From assembly GCF_014698115.1 (NCBI RefSeq), contig NZ_JACJSJ010000016.1, forward strand, positions 59,802 through 123,801: DNA of 64,000 nucleotides. Direction: 5' to 3'. The number at the start of each line of letters is the position of its first letter. The stretch's first letter is position 1. Positions 9,084 to 18,331 of the stretch are shown piece after piece. This stretch comes from Nostoc sp. FACHB-973. GTDB taxonomy: Bacteria; Cyanobacteriota; Cyanobacteriia; Cyanobacteriales; Nostocaceae. Made by a program: the position numbers and the translations under genes. The notes under the pieces were generated by a model, which saw nothing but the letters and a program-made list of their open reading frames with translations, was not told where the DNA came from and did no database searches.

Positions 9084-10015
9084 TTTTATTGTGGGGTATT
9101 TCCGATGAATCTCCCTTAGCAGCAGTCCACTCAGAACTAACTCGGCTGGGCATACCTACAGTATTCCTCGATCAACGAGATATTTTAGATACTGAAATCG
9201 AACTTTCTGTAGGCGATGCCTCAGAATTACCAGTGCAAGGCGAAATTCGTACTTGGTATCAAAAAATAAATTTGAGTGAAATTACGGCAGCCTATCTCCG
9301 TCCTTATGACTCGCGCCGCCTTCCCCAAATTGCCCAAGCTGGCGTAAATAGTCCAGCTTGGCAACATGCGATCGCAGTTGATGATGCTTTGATGTGTTGG
9401 TCAGAAATTACACCTGCATTTGTCATCAACCGTCCGTCAGCGATGGCTGCTAATGGTTGCAAACCTTACCAACTAGAACAAATTCGATCGCTCGGCTTTA
9501 AAGTTCCCGAAACCCTTGTTACCACAGATCCCGAAGCTGTGCGAGCTTTTTGGCAATATCACGGCAATGTCATTTATAAATCAATTAGTGGTATCCGTAG
9601 CAAAGTGTCGCGTTTGGGATCTGAACATTTAGAGCGACTGGAAAATGTATCTTGGTGTCCGACTCAGTTCCAGGAGTACATAGCCGGTAGAGATTATCGC
9701 GTCCATGTCGTAGGTACAGAGATTTTCGCCAGCGAGGTAATTTCCCAAGCTGATGATTATCGCTACGCTGCACAGGAGGACGAATCTACAGAAATTCGTG
9801 CTTGTCGTTTGCCCGAAGAAGTAGAACAGCAGTGTAGAGTATTGGCAAAAGCGATAAATCTACCTCTTTGCGGCATTGATTTGCGCCGGACACCTGGAGG
9901 TGAATGGTATTGCTTTGAAGTTAATCCATCGCCTGGGTTTACTTATTACCAACAGTTTACAGGTCAGGGGATTAGTAGAGCGATCGCTCATTTACTAGGG
10001 AGTTCCAACAAATAA
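9077..10015 (+). CDS. ATP-grasp ligase (RimK-like)
   Basis: 312 residues. The N-terminal part (about 1-115) is a pre-ATP-grasp domain; residues about 118-300 form the ATP-grasp core. Visible signatures are the nucleotide/Mg-binding end motif GIDLRR followed by FEVNPSPGFTYY, a Lys in GNVIYKSISGIRS, and QFQEYIAGRDYRVHVVG in the central sheet. Family knowledge: these enzymes form amide or ester bonds from a carboxylate and a nucleophile via an acyl phosphate, as in RimK, glutathione synthesis and graspetide maturation. The ATG lies inside the end of the upstream gene, so translation is coupled. The substrate is unknown. No short graspetide-type precursor with a recognisable core was found nearby. 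Confidence 0.88.
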   Translation: MLILLWGISDESPLAAVHSELTRLGIPTVFLDQRDILDTEIELSVGDASELPVQGEIRTWYQKINLSEITAAYLRPYDSRRLPQIAQAGVNSPAWQHAIAVDDALMCWSEITPAFVINRPSAMAANGCKPYQLEQIRSLGFKVPETLVTTDPEAVRAFWQYHGNVIYKSISGIRSKVSRLGSEHLERLENVSWCPTQFQEYIAGRDYRVHVVGTEIFASEVISQADDYRYAAQEDESTEIRACRLPEEVEQQCRVLAKAINLPLCGIDLRRTPGGEWYCFEVNPSPGFTYYQQFTGQGISRAIAHLLGSSNK

Positions 10016-10120
10016 ATTATCCAATCTTGTAGGGTGGGGCGTATTGCCCGCGTTTGCCTACGCGCAGTTACCTAGCGAGCTTTTAATCAAAAATCCAAAA
10101 TCTAAAATCCAAAATTGGTA

Positions 10121-10417
10121 CTATTCCCAAGTGGATACATCTCGCAGCAAATCTGGAATTTCCCCTTGAGACAACGGAAACTCTAACATAGTCTCTCTAT
10201 GACCCAAATACCCAGATTCAGCAAACGATAACAGCATCCGCGAAAGCGCCAGCCAAACTTCCGGTTCGTATTCCCAATCACGATAACGCGAAGCTTGACC
10301 AGCAATTGAACGTAGCGCCCAGAAATATGAATTTCTTACCACCGAACCACCCTTCTTAAACTCTGGTAAATCTTCATGGTGGATAAAAAGCACTTTATTT
10401 TCAATTTTGGCTCTCAT
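10121..10417 (-). CDS. Small protein of unknown function
   Basis: 98 residues, MRAKIENKVLFIHH onward, with aromatic and charged content (SYFWALRSIAGQASRYRDWEYEPEVW). No signal peptide, membrane helix or known motif. It is convergent with the ATP-grasp operon; the spacer between them carries short repeats (AAAATCCAAAATCTAAAATCC). Length, frame and codon use look genuine, but I do not recognise it. Confidence 0.6.
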   Translation of the reverse strand: MRAKIENKVLFIHHEDLPEFKKGGSVVRNSYFWALRSIAGQASRYRDWEYEPEVWLALSRMLLSFAESGYLGHRETMLEFPLSQGEIPDLLRDVSTWE

Positions 10418-10846
10418 GTCAGCTATTTTTATTGAAAGAAAATAACAAAAATTGGACGTAAATTAAATTTTTCATCTCATAAATAACATGGAATTTTATA
10501 GGATATTCGAGGTTATTTGTTAATGTAATTCGATTTTAATTTGCTCATTTTTCTCTGTTGCTACTAAATAAACCACTTATCTGAAGAGTCTGTTTGTAAA
10601 GGATTATAAAGGTGTATATTGAGGTTTTTTGAAGTGTTTTAACATCATATTAAGCATAGTGTAGCTTACCCTACGAGCGGAAGATTTACTTTATCAACCA
10701 ACTTTTAAAGTAGATTCTATGGACTATTTTAAAAAAAATTACAATGCAAGTGAAAAATTGTTAATTGAGTAGTAATTGTTACGATTTTGATGATAGGGTT
10801 TTTTACTACGTATAAAACTAATTATACAATTTTTAGAGGACAAATC
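10418..10846. other. AT-rich spacer between divergent genes
   Basis: About 430 bp, strongly AT-rich, between the minus-strand small gene and the secreted protein at 10847. It must hold both promoters; no recognisable sites or RNA were seen. Confidence 0.4.
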
Positions 10847-11257
10847 ATGAAGAATAACTTCAAAACATATACAGCTATTGCTGTCTGTTGTGGAACATTT
10901 GCATGGGGAAATTCAGCTTATGCTGATGGCTGGCCGGCAAGTGTGGCTGGCACTTGGTCTGTAGTAGGAAATCAAAGTGTCGGCTCTCTTGTTATTAACC
11001 AACCTAGTAGCACTCTCAACTGCAAACCCATCTCTGGCACTATCTTTGGAACTACGGCGATTGAAGGCTTCTATTGCCCTAGTTCCGGACGTATTGCTTT
11101 TGTCCGTAAGTCTTCTAATAACTTTCCTTATCAATACTATCAAGGTAATCTCTCACAAACAGGTTCTACTCTACGAATCGGAGGATCTTTTTCAGCTTTC
11201 TTGAGTAATGGTAGTGGTGGTAGTCTTGGAGAGTATAATTTCTCCGCCAGCAAATAG
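10847..11257 (+). CDS. Small secreted protein, unknown function
   Basis: 136 residues from the ATG at 10847, chosen because AGAGGA lies 6 nt upstream and because the protein then opens with a normal signal peptide (MKNNFKTYTAIAVCCGTFAW) cleaved after SAYA. The mature part starts DGWPASVAGTWSVVG and is rich in Ser, Gly and Thr, with two Cys (NCKPISG and FYCPSSG) that could pair. Its TW-xx-VG opening recalls small beta-barrel secreted proteins, but no family is assigned. It is convergent with the TonB receptor gene. Confidence 0.75.
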   Translation: MKNNFKTYTAIAVCCGTFAWGNSAYADGWPASVAGTWSVVGNQSVGSLVINQPSSTLNCKPISGTIFGTTAIEGFYCPSSGRIAFVRKSSNNFPYQYYQGNLSQTGSTLRIGGSFSAFLSNGSGGSLGEYNFSASK

Positions 11258-11306
11258 TAATACAATTTCTGGCGTTGCATATTTGCGGGATGATTTTACT
11301 ATTTTT

Positions 11307-11365
11307 GTGGGATGGGCATCTTGCCCGTCCCTTGTATTTTTGGGCGGGCAAGATGCCCACGCCAC
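11307..11365. repeat. Large palindromic repeat
   Basis: A long inverted repeat: GTGGGATGGGCATCTTGCCC on the left and GGGCAAGATGCCCACGCCAC on the right around a loop containing TTGTATTTT. It resembles the palindromic spacer repeats common in Nostoc-type genomes. It lies between two convergent genes. Confidence 0.75.
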
Positions 11366-11401
11366 AAGAATCATCCCTCAATTCAGCAAGGCCAATTTCT
11401 A

Positions 11402-11432
11402 TGTAGAGAGGTTGTAACTACAACCCTCTACA
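11402..11432. terminator. Hairpin between convergent genes
   Basis: TGTAGAGAGGTTGT pairs with ACAACCCTCTACA (one bulged base) across AACT. It lies just past the stop of the TonB receptor and downstream of the secreted-protein gene, so it could end transcription from both sides. The T-rich flank (CATTTAATAC) is weak. Confidence 0.5.
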
Positions 11433-11440
11433 TTTAATAC

Positions 11441-13546
11441 TTACAAACTTGAGCTTAAACCTACACGAAAAGTAAAACCAGGGCTATATATGCGATTAAC
11501 TCGCTCATATTGCTCACCTAGCAAATTTTCTAGATAAACTGTCAGTCCTAAATTGCTAGTTAAAGGTATACGCCCAGTGAAATCTAAATTCACAAAAGAT
11601 GGTGCAAAATCTGTAGTCCTGTCACCAGGGTTATTAAAGATAGATCTGCGAGCGCCACTATTGTAAGTAACATATAAGTTAGCTTGCCAACCTGAATTTT
11701 GATAACCTACACCAGTTTGGAGTACAGAGTAAGGAATTAAACCTAACTGTAAGCCTCTTTCAGCGCCTGTTTTGATTTGGGCATCTGTATAAGTATAGTT
11801 GAGAAAAGTTGACCAACCAGAAGCAATTTTTAATTGGAATGCGGCTTCCAAACCATTGGTATCTACTAATCCAATGTTTTCCCATCTTCCTGCTATCACT
11901 CCCAGGCGATCGCTGATACTACTACCAAAGTAAGTGAACTGTCCAATCAAATTGTTAGAAAATTTGACATCCACTCCCGCAGTCCAGGTAGAGCCATTTT
12001 CTGGCTCTAAATTAGGATTAGGTTCCCAACCATGAACTGTATCATAAACATATAACTGATCTAATCCAGGATTGCGCTGTCCCCCAGCCCAACTTCCGCG
12101 CACTGCTACTATTGGTGTAACGGCATAACGTAAACCAACACTAGGATTGAGATAACTTCCAAACTCGCTGTCAAAGCTTTGTCTTAGTCCTAAATCAACC
12201 AGAAAACTTTCGCCAATATTTAAAGTATTCACAGCAAATAAAGCTGTATTGAACAAACTCCTATTTTCACTTTCGTTATTACCAATCCTAGTAGGATTTG
12301 TACTCAAAACATCACCGTTTAAATCGGTGTTTTTCAAATCTAAACCCCAGCGCAATTTATTATTGGCAGTAATTCTCCATTCATGATCTACTCTAGCTGT
12401 GAGTTGTTGTGTATCTAAAACTCCTGTACGGTAAAATGCTCCTGTAGGGCCATAGGTGCTGAAGTAATCTTGGTTATAACCAATTGAGGTTGTTAGATTA
12501 GAACTTTCCCCATTACCGAGCCGAGTTTTCCAAGATAAGCCAACATTGAAACCATCGTGGTCTAATCTATCTTGCTGGAGAGGAAAACCGAAATAAATTA
12601 AACCGCGACGACTGCTGAGTTTAGTAATATCTAAATTCAAAGAATTTTTTTTATCTAAATCTAGACCAATGCTACCAAAGTAAGTACTTGTAGCTGTGTC
12701 TGCATTCGATAAATACCCTTGACTATCACGATTTGCTGCACCTACAGGAACGCGATAACGGTTATCTGTAAAGAATCTTTCAAAGCTGAAATTGTACTTA
12801 ACAGAACCAGCGGAACCACCATAAGTTACTTGTTGATTATTTAAACTCAATGAGCCAAATTCTGTACTCCCAGAAAATTTCGGCTGTCCATAACCTTCTT
12901 TGGTGATGATATTCACAACTCCTCCAAAGGCTGAGGAACCATACAAAGCCGAGGCTGTCCCACTGTATAATTCTACTCGCTCAATAGCTTCTACAGGAAT
13001 GCTATTTAAATCAGTTCCACCATGATAGGTGTTGATATTATTGTTAATTGGTCTGCCATTAATCAGAAATACAGACTGATTAATTGAGGCTCCCCGGTAG
13101 TATGTTCCTGTGTGAATATCTGCACCATGACCGACATCATTGATAGCAAAACCAGGCATTCTTTTCAAAATATCCGCTAAGCTGGTTGCACCTTGCTTTT
13201 CAATTTCTTCTTTTTCAATTACGTAAGTTGGTGTAGACTGAGGCAGGTTGTCTGGTTCTGCGATCGCTTCTATGTTAATGTCTGCATTATCGCTGGGTTC
13301 TGACTCTATTTCCGGCTGAGTTTCTGGCTCAATTTCCCTCGGTGCAGATTCTTGAGTTAATAATTCAGCATTAGTGGCAGGTAACTCAATTTCACTCAAA
13401 CTAGGAATATCTAAAATAGCTCCGGTTGATTTATCGGTATTTCTCTGCTTAATTTCAATATCAGCACCAAAGCCAGGAAACGCTATCAGTAAACTCGGTA
13501 AACCTACTGTTAGCAACAAAAAATCCTTTTTCACTTTCTCTTTCAC
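11441..13546 (-). CDS. TonB-dependent outer-membrane receptor
   Basis: 701 residues from a GTG start, with a signal-like N-terminus (KKDFLLLTVGLPSLLIAF). An acidic Pro/Glu linker (about 60-105) is followed by a plug domain (about 107-225: YVIEKEEIEKQGATSLADIL, RRVELYSG-type segment ERVELYSGTASALYGSSAF, GGVVNIITK). The rest is a 22-strand-type beta-barrel ending in an aromatic-rich strand (SPGFTFRVGLSSSL). The AMIN domain common in cyanobacterial siderophore receptors is absent. Length and plug resemble BtuB-like cobalamin receptors as much as siderophore ones. No transporter genes lie nearby. A possible structured leader lies upstream (13562-13720). Confidence 0.92.
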   Translation of the reverse strand: MKEKVKKDFLLLTVGLPSLLIAFPGFGADIEIKQRNTDKSTGAILDIPSLSEIELPATNAELLTQESAPREIEPETQPEIESEPSDNADINIEAIAEPDNLPQSTPTYVIEKEEIEKQGATSLADILKRMPGFAINDVGHGADIHTGTYYRGASINQSVFLINGRPINNNINTYHGGTDLNSIPVEAIERVELYSGTASALYGSSAFGGVVNIITKEGYGQPKFSGSTEFGSLSLNNQQVTYGGSAGSVKYNFSFERFFTDNRYRVPVGAANRDSQGYLSNADTATSTYFGSIGLDLDKKNSLNLDITKLSSRRGLIYFGFPLQQDRLDHDGFNVGLSWKTRLGNGESSNLTTSIGYNQDYFSTYGPTGAFYRTGVLDTQQLTARVDHEWRITANNKLRWGLDLKNTDLNGDVLSTNPTRIGNNESENRSLFNTALFAVNTLNIGESFLVDLGLRQSFDSEFGSYLNPSVGLRYAVTPIVAVRGSWAGGQRNPGLDQLYVYDTVHGWEPNPNLEPENGSTWTAGVDVKFSNNLIGQFTYFGSSISDRLGVIAGRWENIGLVDTNGLEAAFQLKIASGWSTFLNYTYTDAQIKTGAERGLQLGLIPYSVLQTGVGYQNSGWQANLYVTYNSGARRSIFNNPGDRTTDFAPSFVNLDFTGRIPLTSNLGLTVYLENLLGEQYERVNRIYSPGFTFRVGLSSSL

Positions 13547-13561
13547 ACCAAGTAAAAACAG

Positions 13562-13720
13562 TCACTACGGGTAGTATCCCGGCTGGAGTGCAACTATGTC
13601 AAAAGACATACTGTCGTATTTCCACCATTCCAGCAACTTCAAAAGCGCCTACTCCAAAAGAAGTAGTTGCATGTTTTTTTAATTTGGAAGTCCCTAAATT
13701 AGCGATCGCTCCTCATACTC
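13562..13720 (-). ncRNA. Candidate structured 5' leader of the TonB receptor (cobalamin-riboswitch-like?)
   Basis: A GC-richer island at the edge of a long AT-rich desert, directly upstream of the receptor. On the minus strand it contains GGTGGAAATACGACAG, then AGCCGGGATACTACCC, which resembles the 3' conserved part of cobalamin riboswitches (AGCCAGGATAC-type). It also holds complementary segments (GCAACT and AGTTGC) able to pair. Several expected conserved blocks are not clear, so this is only a candidate. Confidence 0.35.
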
Positions 13721-15484
13721 AACCCCACTTAGATTTACGAACAACGCTACTCTCTGCCTATAATCCTCTTCTAAATAGCACTGTAAGAGTTTTCATCAAA
13801 AGTTAGGTTAGCAAGTCAGGTAACAAATATATCAATTACACGCATTTTATAGGCTTGGATATACAGAATAGATGTAGTTATTTTTTATAATGCAAATTTT
13901 ATATTTTTTGTCAACCTACCAAAAAGCATATATTTTTATACTAGATCTATTTAATACTTCTATTTGATGTATATATTAATATCTTTCTTTTGATTGAAGA
14001 TCCTATTTCTATTAAGGATTTTACCTTTATTACCTAAATGGGATATATCTTTTTATAACATATTTAAATGTTAGACAATCATGACATTTAAGTAAAAATA
14101 CACAAACAATGCGTATATAAATTTAAAGTTTTATTTTTCTTATGATATTTTTGCAACATGATACATAATGTTAAATTTATTTATTGAATAAGTATAAATT
14201 AATGAATAATACTTAAGCATTTACAAGTAAGTAAAAGTAGTTTTATTGACATATAGTTTCTATTTGATTTTTCAAGCTAATATTTTCGCTCAACCACTTA
14301 AATAAAAACCTAGTTCAATTGAAAGAAGAAACTAACCCATAGAATTAGTAAGCCCAAGTTAAAACCTTTGACCGAAAAAGAATCATGAACAGAGCGATAT
14401 TTATTTATGGAGAAAAATAGATGCTCAAACTAACTATTCAAGAAAGAAGATTCATCTGCGGGATCTTCCATTTTTAATTTTGCGAAAAGTCAAAAGCTAA
14501 GGCTTGCGGCTTACAGAACTTTCCAAGACTAATTTTAAATTTTGAATTAAGAGTAGGGGCTGACCTATTAAGTAAGTCTCTGTAAAAATTACAGCTTTCT
14601 ATAATGTATTTTAATAATTTTAAGTAGTTGAAAACGTAGAAAAAGTATAATATATTACAATATAATATATTATACTTTTTGTTAAATATAATTACTTAAG
14701 AATACGGTTACTATTATAAAAAAAAAATTAAATAATTATTGATAAGTCAAGAGCTTCCAGTAAATACCACTAAAAAACAATTTTTCTACTTAACTACTCT
14801 AGTAGTTAAGTAAACTTTTTCCCATTAAAAAATTATTAAATAAATTGAGATATTAGTAAAATGCTAAAAAATTAATTATTCATATAAAGTACTAAATAAA
14901 AATAAGCATTTGGCGATATCTAATTGTTCAAATTTTCCAAGAAGAAATTATATATCTTACATGGAATTTTTGTACTGCCTTTAGCCAAACATATTTACAA
15001 AGTCAAATAAATATGTGGATATAAATATTTATTTTTTATATTTACATATTCTGATATCAAAATTTTAGTTACAAGCTTCCAATATCTAGGTTTTTTACAC
15101 GTCAATTATTAGAACAAATCTTATGTTGGAAGACTGATTAAAAAGCTTAATTTAGTAGTGGTATAGAAGTAGTAGTTTTCTATGCAGTAGCTTTTAGTAA
15201 AAAAAGCTACTTTTATGATATTGCTCATTCTTTATAACTACAGCAATCCTGAATTGATTGTGAACACTAAAGATTTTTCGTAATCTCTTTTCTAGGCGTC
15301 TCTGTCTTGGAAAGTTTTGATGGTTGGTTTCCAAGCATCAACGCCAGTATGCTAACACTAAGCGACTGGCTAGACTTTCTCCTGCGTCTGGTGCGTGAGA
15401 TTATTTTGAAAACCTATGTTCACAAGCTAAATAGGATAGCTGTACTACTAATTTAATTTGACAATTACTAAGGATAAAAAATCA
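13721..15484. other. AT-rich gene desert
   Basis: About 1.7 kb without a convincing gene. It is extremely AT-rich from 13810 to 15250, with only scattered short frames (for example an 18-codon one starting near 14421, MLKLTIQERRFICG). One perfect palindrome (14640-14680) is present. Part of it must carry the promoter of the UbiA gene. Confidence 0.5.
14640..14680. repeat. Perfect 18-bp inverted repeat in the AT-rich desert
   Basis: AAAAAGTATAATATATTA and TAATATATTATACTTTTT flank a CAATA loop. On the plus strand it ends in five T, so it could act as a terminator-like hairpin, but no gene ends nearby. Confidence 0.7.
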
Positions 15485-16396
15485 ATGGATGCACAAACTA
15501 AACTTGTATCTTCAAATTTTGCAGCAATAAATTTATACAACAGCCTGTTTCGAGAATTGCATTTACTTTGGCAATTTACTGGGCGTGATATTTCGAGTAC
15601 TATCATACCACCAATACTATTTATAGTAGCTGCGTGGCATTATGTACAATCCTCTTTTAGTGAATTAGTTTTCGCATTGATATATGGCACACTATTTGTC
15701 TGGTTGTATCTTTTTTCATTTTGTTTATCTAACCAAATAGCTGGTGTTGAAGAGGATCGAATTAACAAGCCTAATCGCCCACTAGTTACAGGAAAAATCT
15801 CGGTTCAGGGAGCTTTAGTGAGATGGTTTTTAAGTATGGGCTTATTTACATTTGTAGGCTGGTACTTTGGGGTTTTAGAATGGGCTTTAATTTGCCAGAT
15901 GGTTGTGATCCTACATAACTTTGGCGGTTGGGATAAGTATTGGATTAGCAAAAACTTCTTGATTGGATTGGGTACATTCGCGCACCTGGCAGCGGTCTGG
16001 CAATTAGTGACGCCAATTACACCGATCGCTTGGCAGTGGTTATTTCTGATCGGTGCTATCTGGAGTACACTAGTCGCGGTTCAGGATCTTCGGGATATAG
16101 AGGGCGATCTGGCTGTTAACCGAAGCACATTTCCCATCGCCTTTGGAGAAACAGCAAGCCGATTTATACTGAGTCTCGGTTTTGGATTATTACCATTTAT
16201 TATCCATTTCATATTAATGATGCCCACGGAAAATACTGTAAGTACCTTACTGTGCGATATTGTACTGGCAGTATTCAGCTGGTTCATTGCAGCGCGGATT
16301 GTGTTTAATCGCTCTCCAAAAGAAGATCATCATACTTACATGCTGTTCACTTACTGGTATTGTCTTGTTCTGGCAAGTGCGATCGTTGTTCTTTAA
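15485..16396 (+). CDS. UbiA-superfamily membrane enzyme (prenyltransferase or terpene cyclase)
   Basis: 303 residues from the ATG at 15485 (AAGGA 12 nt upstream); a TTG at 15458 would add 9 residues. It has about eight or nine membrane helices. The first Asp-rich motif is atypical: NQIAGVEEDRINKPNRP, where the usual NDxxDxxxD has Gln and Gly instead of the first two Asp. The second motif is normal-looking (QDLRDIEGD). The NKPNRP signature confirms the family. Known members attach prenyl chains to aromatic acceptors; some UbiA relatives cyclise prenyl diphosphates. It is 58 nt upstream of an FAD monooxygenase in the same direction, suggesting a two-step terpenoid or meroterpenoid pathway (inference). 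Confidence 0.85.
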   Translation: MDAQTKLVSSNFAAINLYNSLFRELHLLWQFTGRDISSTIIPPILFIVAAWHYVQSSFSELVFALIYGTLFVWLYLFSFCLSNQIAGVEEDRINKPNRPLVTGKISVQGALVRWFLSMGLFTFVGWYFGVLEWALICQMVVILHNFGGWDKYWISKNFLIGLGTFAHLAAVWQLVTPITPIAWQWLFLIGAIWSTLVAVQDLRDIEGDLAVNRSTFPIAFGETASRFILSLGFGLLPFIIHFILMMPTENTVSTLLCDIVLAVFSWFIAARIVFNRSPKEDHHTYMLFTYWYCLVLASAIVVL

Positions 16397-16454
16397 CTGA
16401 TACAGCAGAATTCAGGGGCATTGCCCACCCAATTTTTCTCAAAAGGTAAGAAGT

Positions 16455-17915
16455 ATGACCAATTTAGAAGTATTTACTTCATCTCTACAATCAACTATTC
16501 GCCAGCCTAAACAGGCTGTTGTTATCGGGGGAAGTATCGCTGGACTGCTAGCTGCAAAAGTATTGACCAAATACTTTGAGCGAGTAACAGTTATCGAACG
16601 GGATAACTTCACACCAGAAGCAGAACACCGGCATGGTGTACCCCAATCTCCTCATGTTCATACCCTGCTGAAGCGTGGTTTGCAGTCCTTGGAAGAACTT
16701 TTTCCTGGTATTGAGGCTCAATTAGCTGACTCAGGTGCATCCGCTATAGATTGGGGAAATGATTTGCCGTGGCTGGGTTTTGCTGGCTGGGCACCCCGTT
16801 TTAATTCTGGTTTAATTACCCACACTTGCAGTCGAAATCTTCTAGAGCAAACTATCCGCAGCCGATTAGCTGCTGAAGACAATCTTGTATTTATGCAAGA
16901 AGGACAGGTAATTTCTTTATTATCTAGTTCAGACCGGAGTAGTGTTACAGGTGTGCGAGTGCGCTTTCGCAACCAACCAGAAACAGATTTAACTGCTGAT
17001 TTAGTTGTGGATGCGAGTGGACGCAATTCGCCAGCGGCTCAATGGTTAGAAGCAATGGGTTACGCCGCGCCCCAAGAAACAGTAATCAACGCTTTTTTGG
17101 GCTATGCTAGCTGCTGGTATCAGCCTCCAGCTAACTTGCAATATGATTGGCAGTGTTTGTACGTAACAGTACAACCACCAAATAATAATCGTGGTGGTGT
17201 AATTTATAAAGTTGAAGGTAATCGCTGGATTCTCACACTCATAGGTGTAGGTAAAGATTATCCACCTACCGACAAAGATGGCTTTTTAGACTTTGCTCGT
17301 AGCTTGCGATCGCCAATTATCTACGAAGCTATCAAAGATGCCCAGCCACTCTCATCTATCTATGGTTATCGGCGCACAGAAAATCGCCTGCGTCATTATG
17401 AAAAACTGAAAAGATTACCAGAAGGCTTTGTGTTAGTAGGTGATGCCGTCTGTGCTTTTAATCCAGTCTACGGACAAGGGATGACGGTTGCCGCTTTAGA
17501 TGCATTAACTCTAGACCAATGTTTAAATCAGCAATTATCTAAACATTCCGACGGTAATTTAATCGGTTTATCTCGACATTTTCAAAAACAACTAAACAAA
17601 GTAATTGGTGTACCTTGGTTAATGACAACAGGCGAAGATTTACGTTGGCATACCACTGAAGGAGGACAACCCGATTTCATCAGCCGACTTATGCAGCGGT
17701 ATCTCGATCAAGTTTTATTACTACAAACTGAAAACGCCGAGATTCACAAGACATTTTTAGAAGTAATACACATGCTAAAGCCACCTACTGCATTTTTCCA
17801 GCCAAGTATCAGCACAAAAGTGTTGAAGCGAGTCATTAATTGGCAAAGGAAAAATGAGCAGCCTGCTGATGAACAAGATGTTCCTAAAAAACTCTCTCCC
17901 GTTACACAATCATAA
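16455..17915 (+). CDS. FAD-dependent monooxygenase
   Basis: 486 residues, preceded by AAGGTAAGA as ribosome binding site. The N-terminal Rossmann motif is VVIGGSIAGLLAAKVL (about 22-38) followed by the acidic end VTVIERD. A central VVDASGRNSP matches the DG-type motif, and GDAVCAFNPVYGQGM (about 332-346) is the GD motif binding FAD ribityl. This places it in the PHBH-type/UbiH-like flavoprotein family, which hydroxylates or epoxidises lipophilic substrates. The C-terminal 130 residues form a helical extension. Position after the UbiA gene suggests it oxidises that enzyme's product. Confidence 0.88.
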   Translation: MTNLEVFTSSLQSTIRQPKQAVVIGGSIAGLLAAKVLTKYFERVTVIERDNFTPEAEHRHGVPQSPHVHTLLKRGLQSLEELFPGIEAQLADSGASAIDWGNDLPWLGFAGWAPRFNSGLITHTCSRNLLEQTIRSRLAAEDNLVFMQEGQVISLLSSSDRSSVTGVRVRFRNQPETDLTADLVVDASGRNSPAAQWLEAMGYAAPQETVINAFLGYASCWYQPPANLQYDWQCLYVTVQPPNNNRGGVIYKVEGNRWILTLIGVGKDYPPTDKDGFLDFARSLRSPIIYEAIKDAQPLSSIYGYRRTENRLRHYEKLKRLPEGFVLVGDAVCAFNPVYGQGMTVAALDALTLDQCLNQQLSKHSDGNLIGLSRHFQKQLNKVIGVPWLMTTGEDLRWHTTEGGQPDFISRLMQRYLDQVLLLQTENAEIHKTFLEVIHMLKPPTAFFQPSISTKVLKRVINWQRKNEQPADEQDVPKKLSPVTQS

Positions 17916-18076
17916 TTTTGCAAAGGGAGTAGTTAGGGAGTGGGGAATGGGGAGATGAGGGAGACAAGGTGACGCAAATAAATAGACTTCTTGCATAAAT
18001 CAAAAAAAAGAACCCCACCTTGCCTTTGACTTACGGTCTCCCCTCCCGAAGAGCGGGGAGGGGCTGGGGGTGGGTG

Positions 18077-18180
18077 TTATACCATTTCACCAAAACCCTG
18101 ATACATATAGATTTCGCGTAGGGAACATTGCCGTGCCCCTACCAACGTATTTGTATCATAATTAAAGTGAAACGGTATTA
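18077..18180. repeat. Short inverted-repeat element, family B
   Basis: About 104 bp with imperfect ends: TTATACCATTTCAC on the left and GTGAAACGGTATTA on the right; the interior contains GCCGTGCCCCTACC. MITE-like. The surrounding spacer (17916-18331) also contains a GC-rich repeat (GAAGAGCGGGGAGGGGCTGG) and CCCCACTCCCCACTCCC heptamers. Confidence 0.65.
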
Positions 18181-18331
18181 GGGGACTTTTCCAAGAGACT
18201 CCATGAGCTGCGTTCACAAGGAACAATGAAAATTTCTTTTCCCCACTCCCCACTCCCAACTCCCTATTTTCAAGGCAGGTCTAATGATCAAATACTATCT
18301 CCGCGTCCCCGTGTCCTCTTCCCATGCCCAA

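Noticed and set aside
7365..10015. ATP-grasp operon considered as a known graspetide (microviridin-type) cluster
   Set aside because: No short precursor peptide with a recognisable core motif and no transporter or acetyltransferase is present; the first gene encodes a 299-residue protein.
13588..13806. 72-residue open frame on the plus strand upstream of the TonB receptor
   Set aside because: It overlaps the GC-richer island that looks like a structured leader on the other strand and has no recognisable motif or ribosome binding site.
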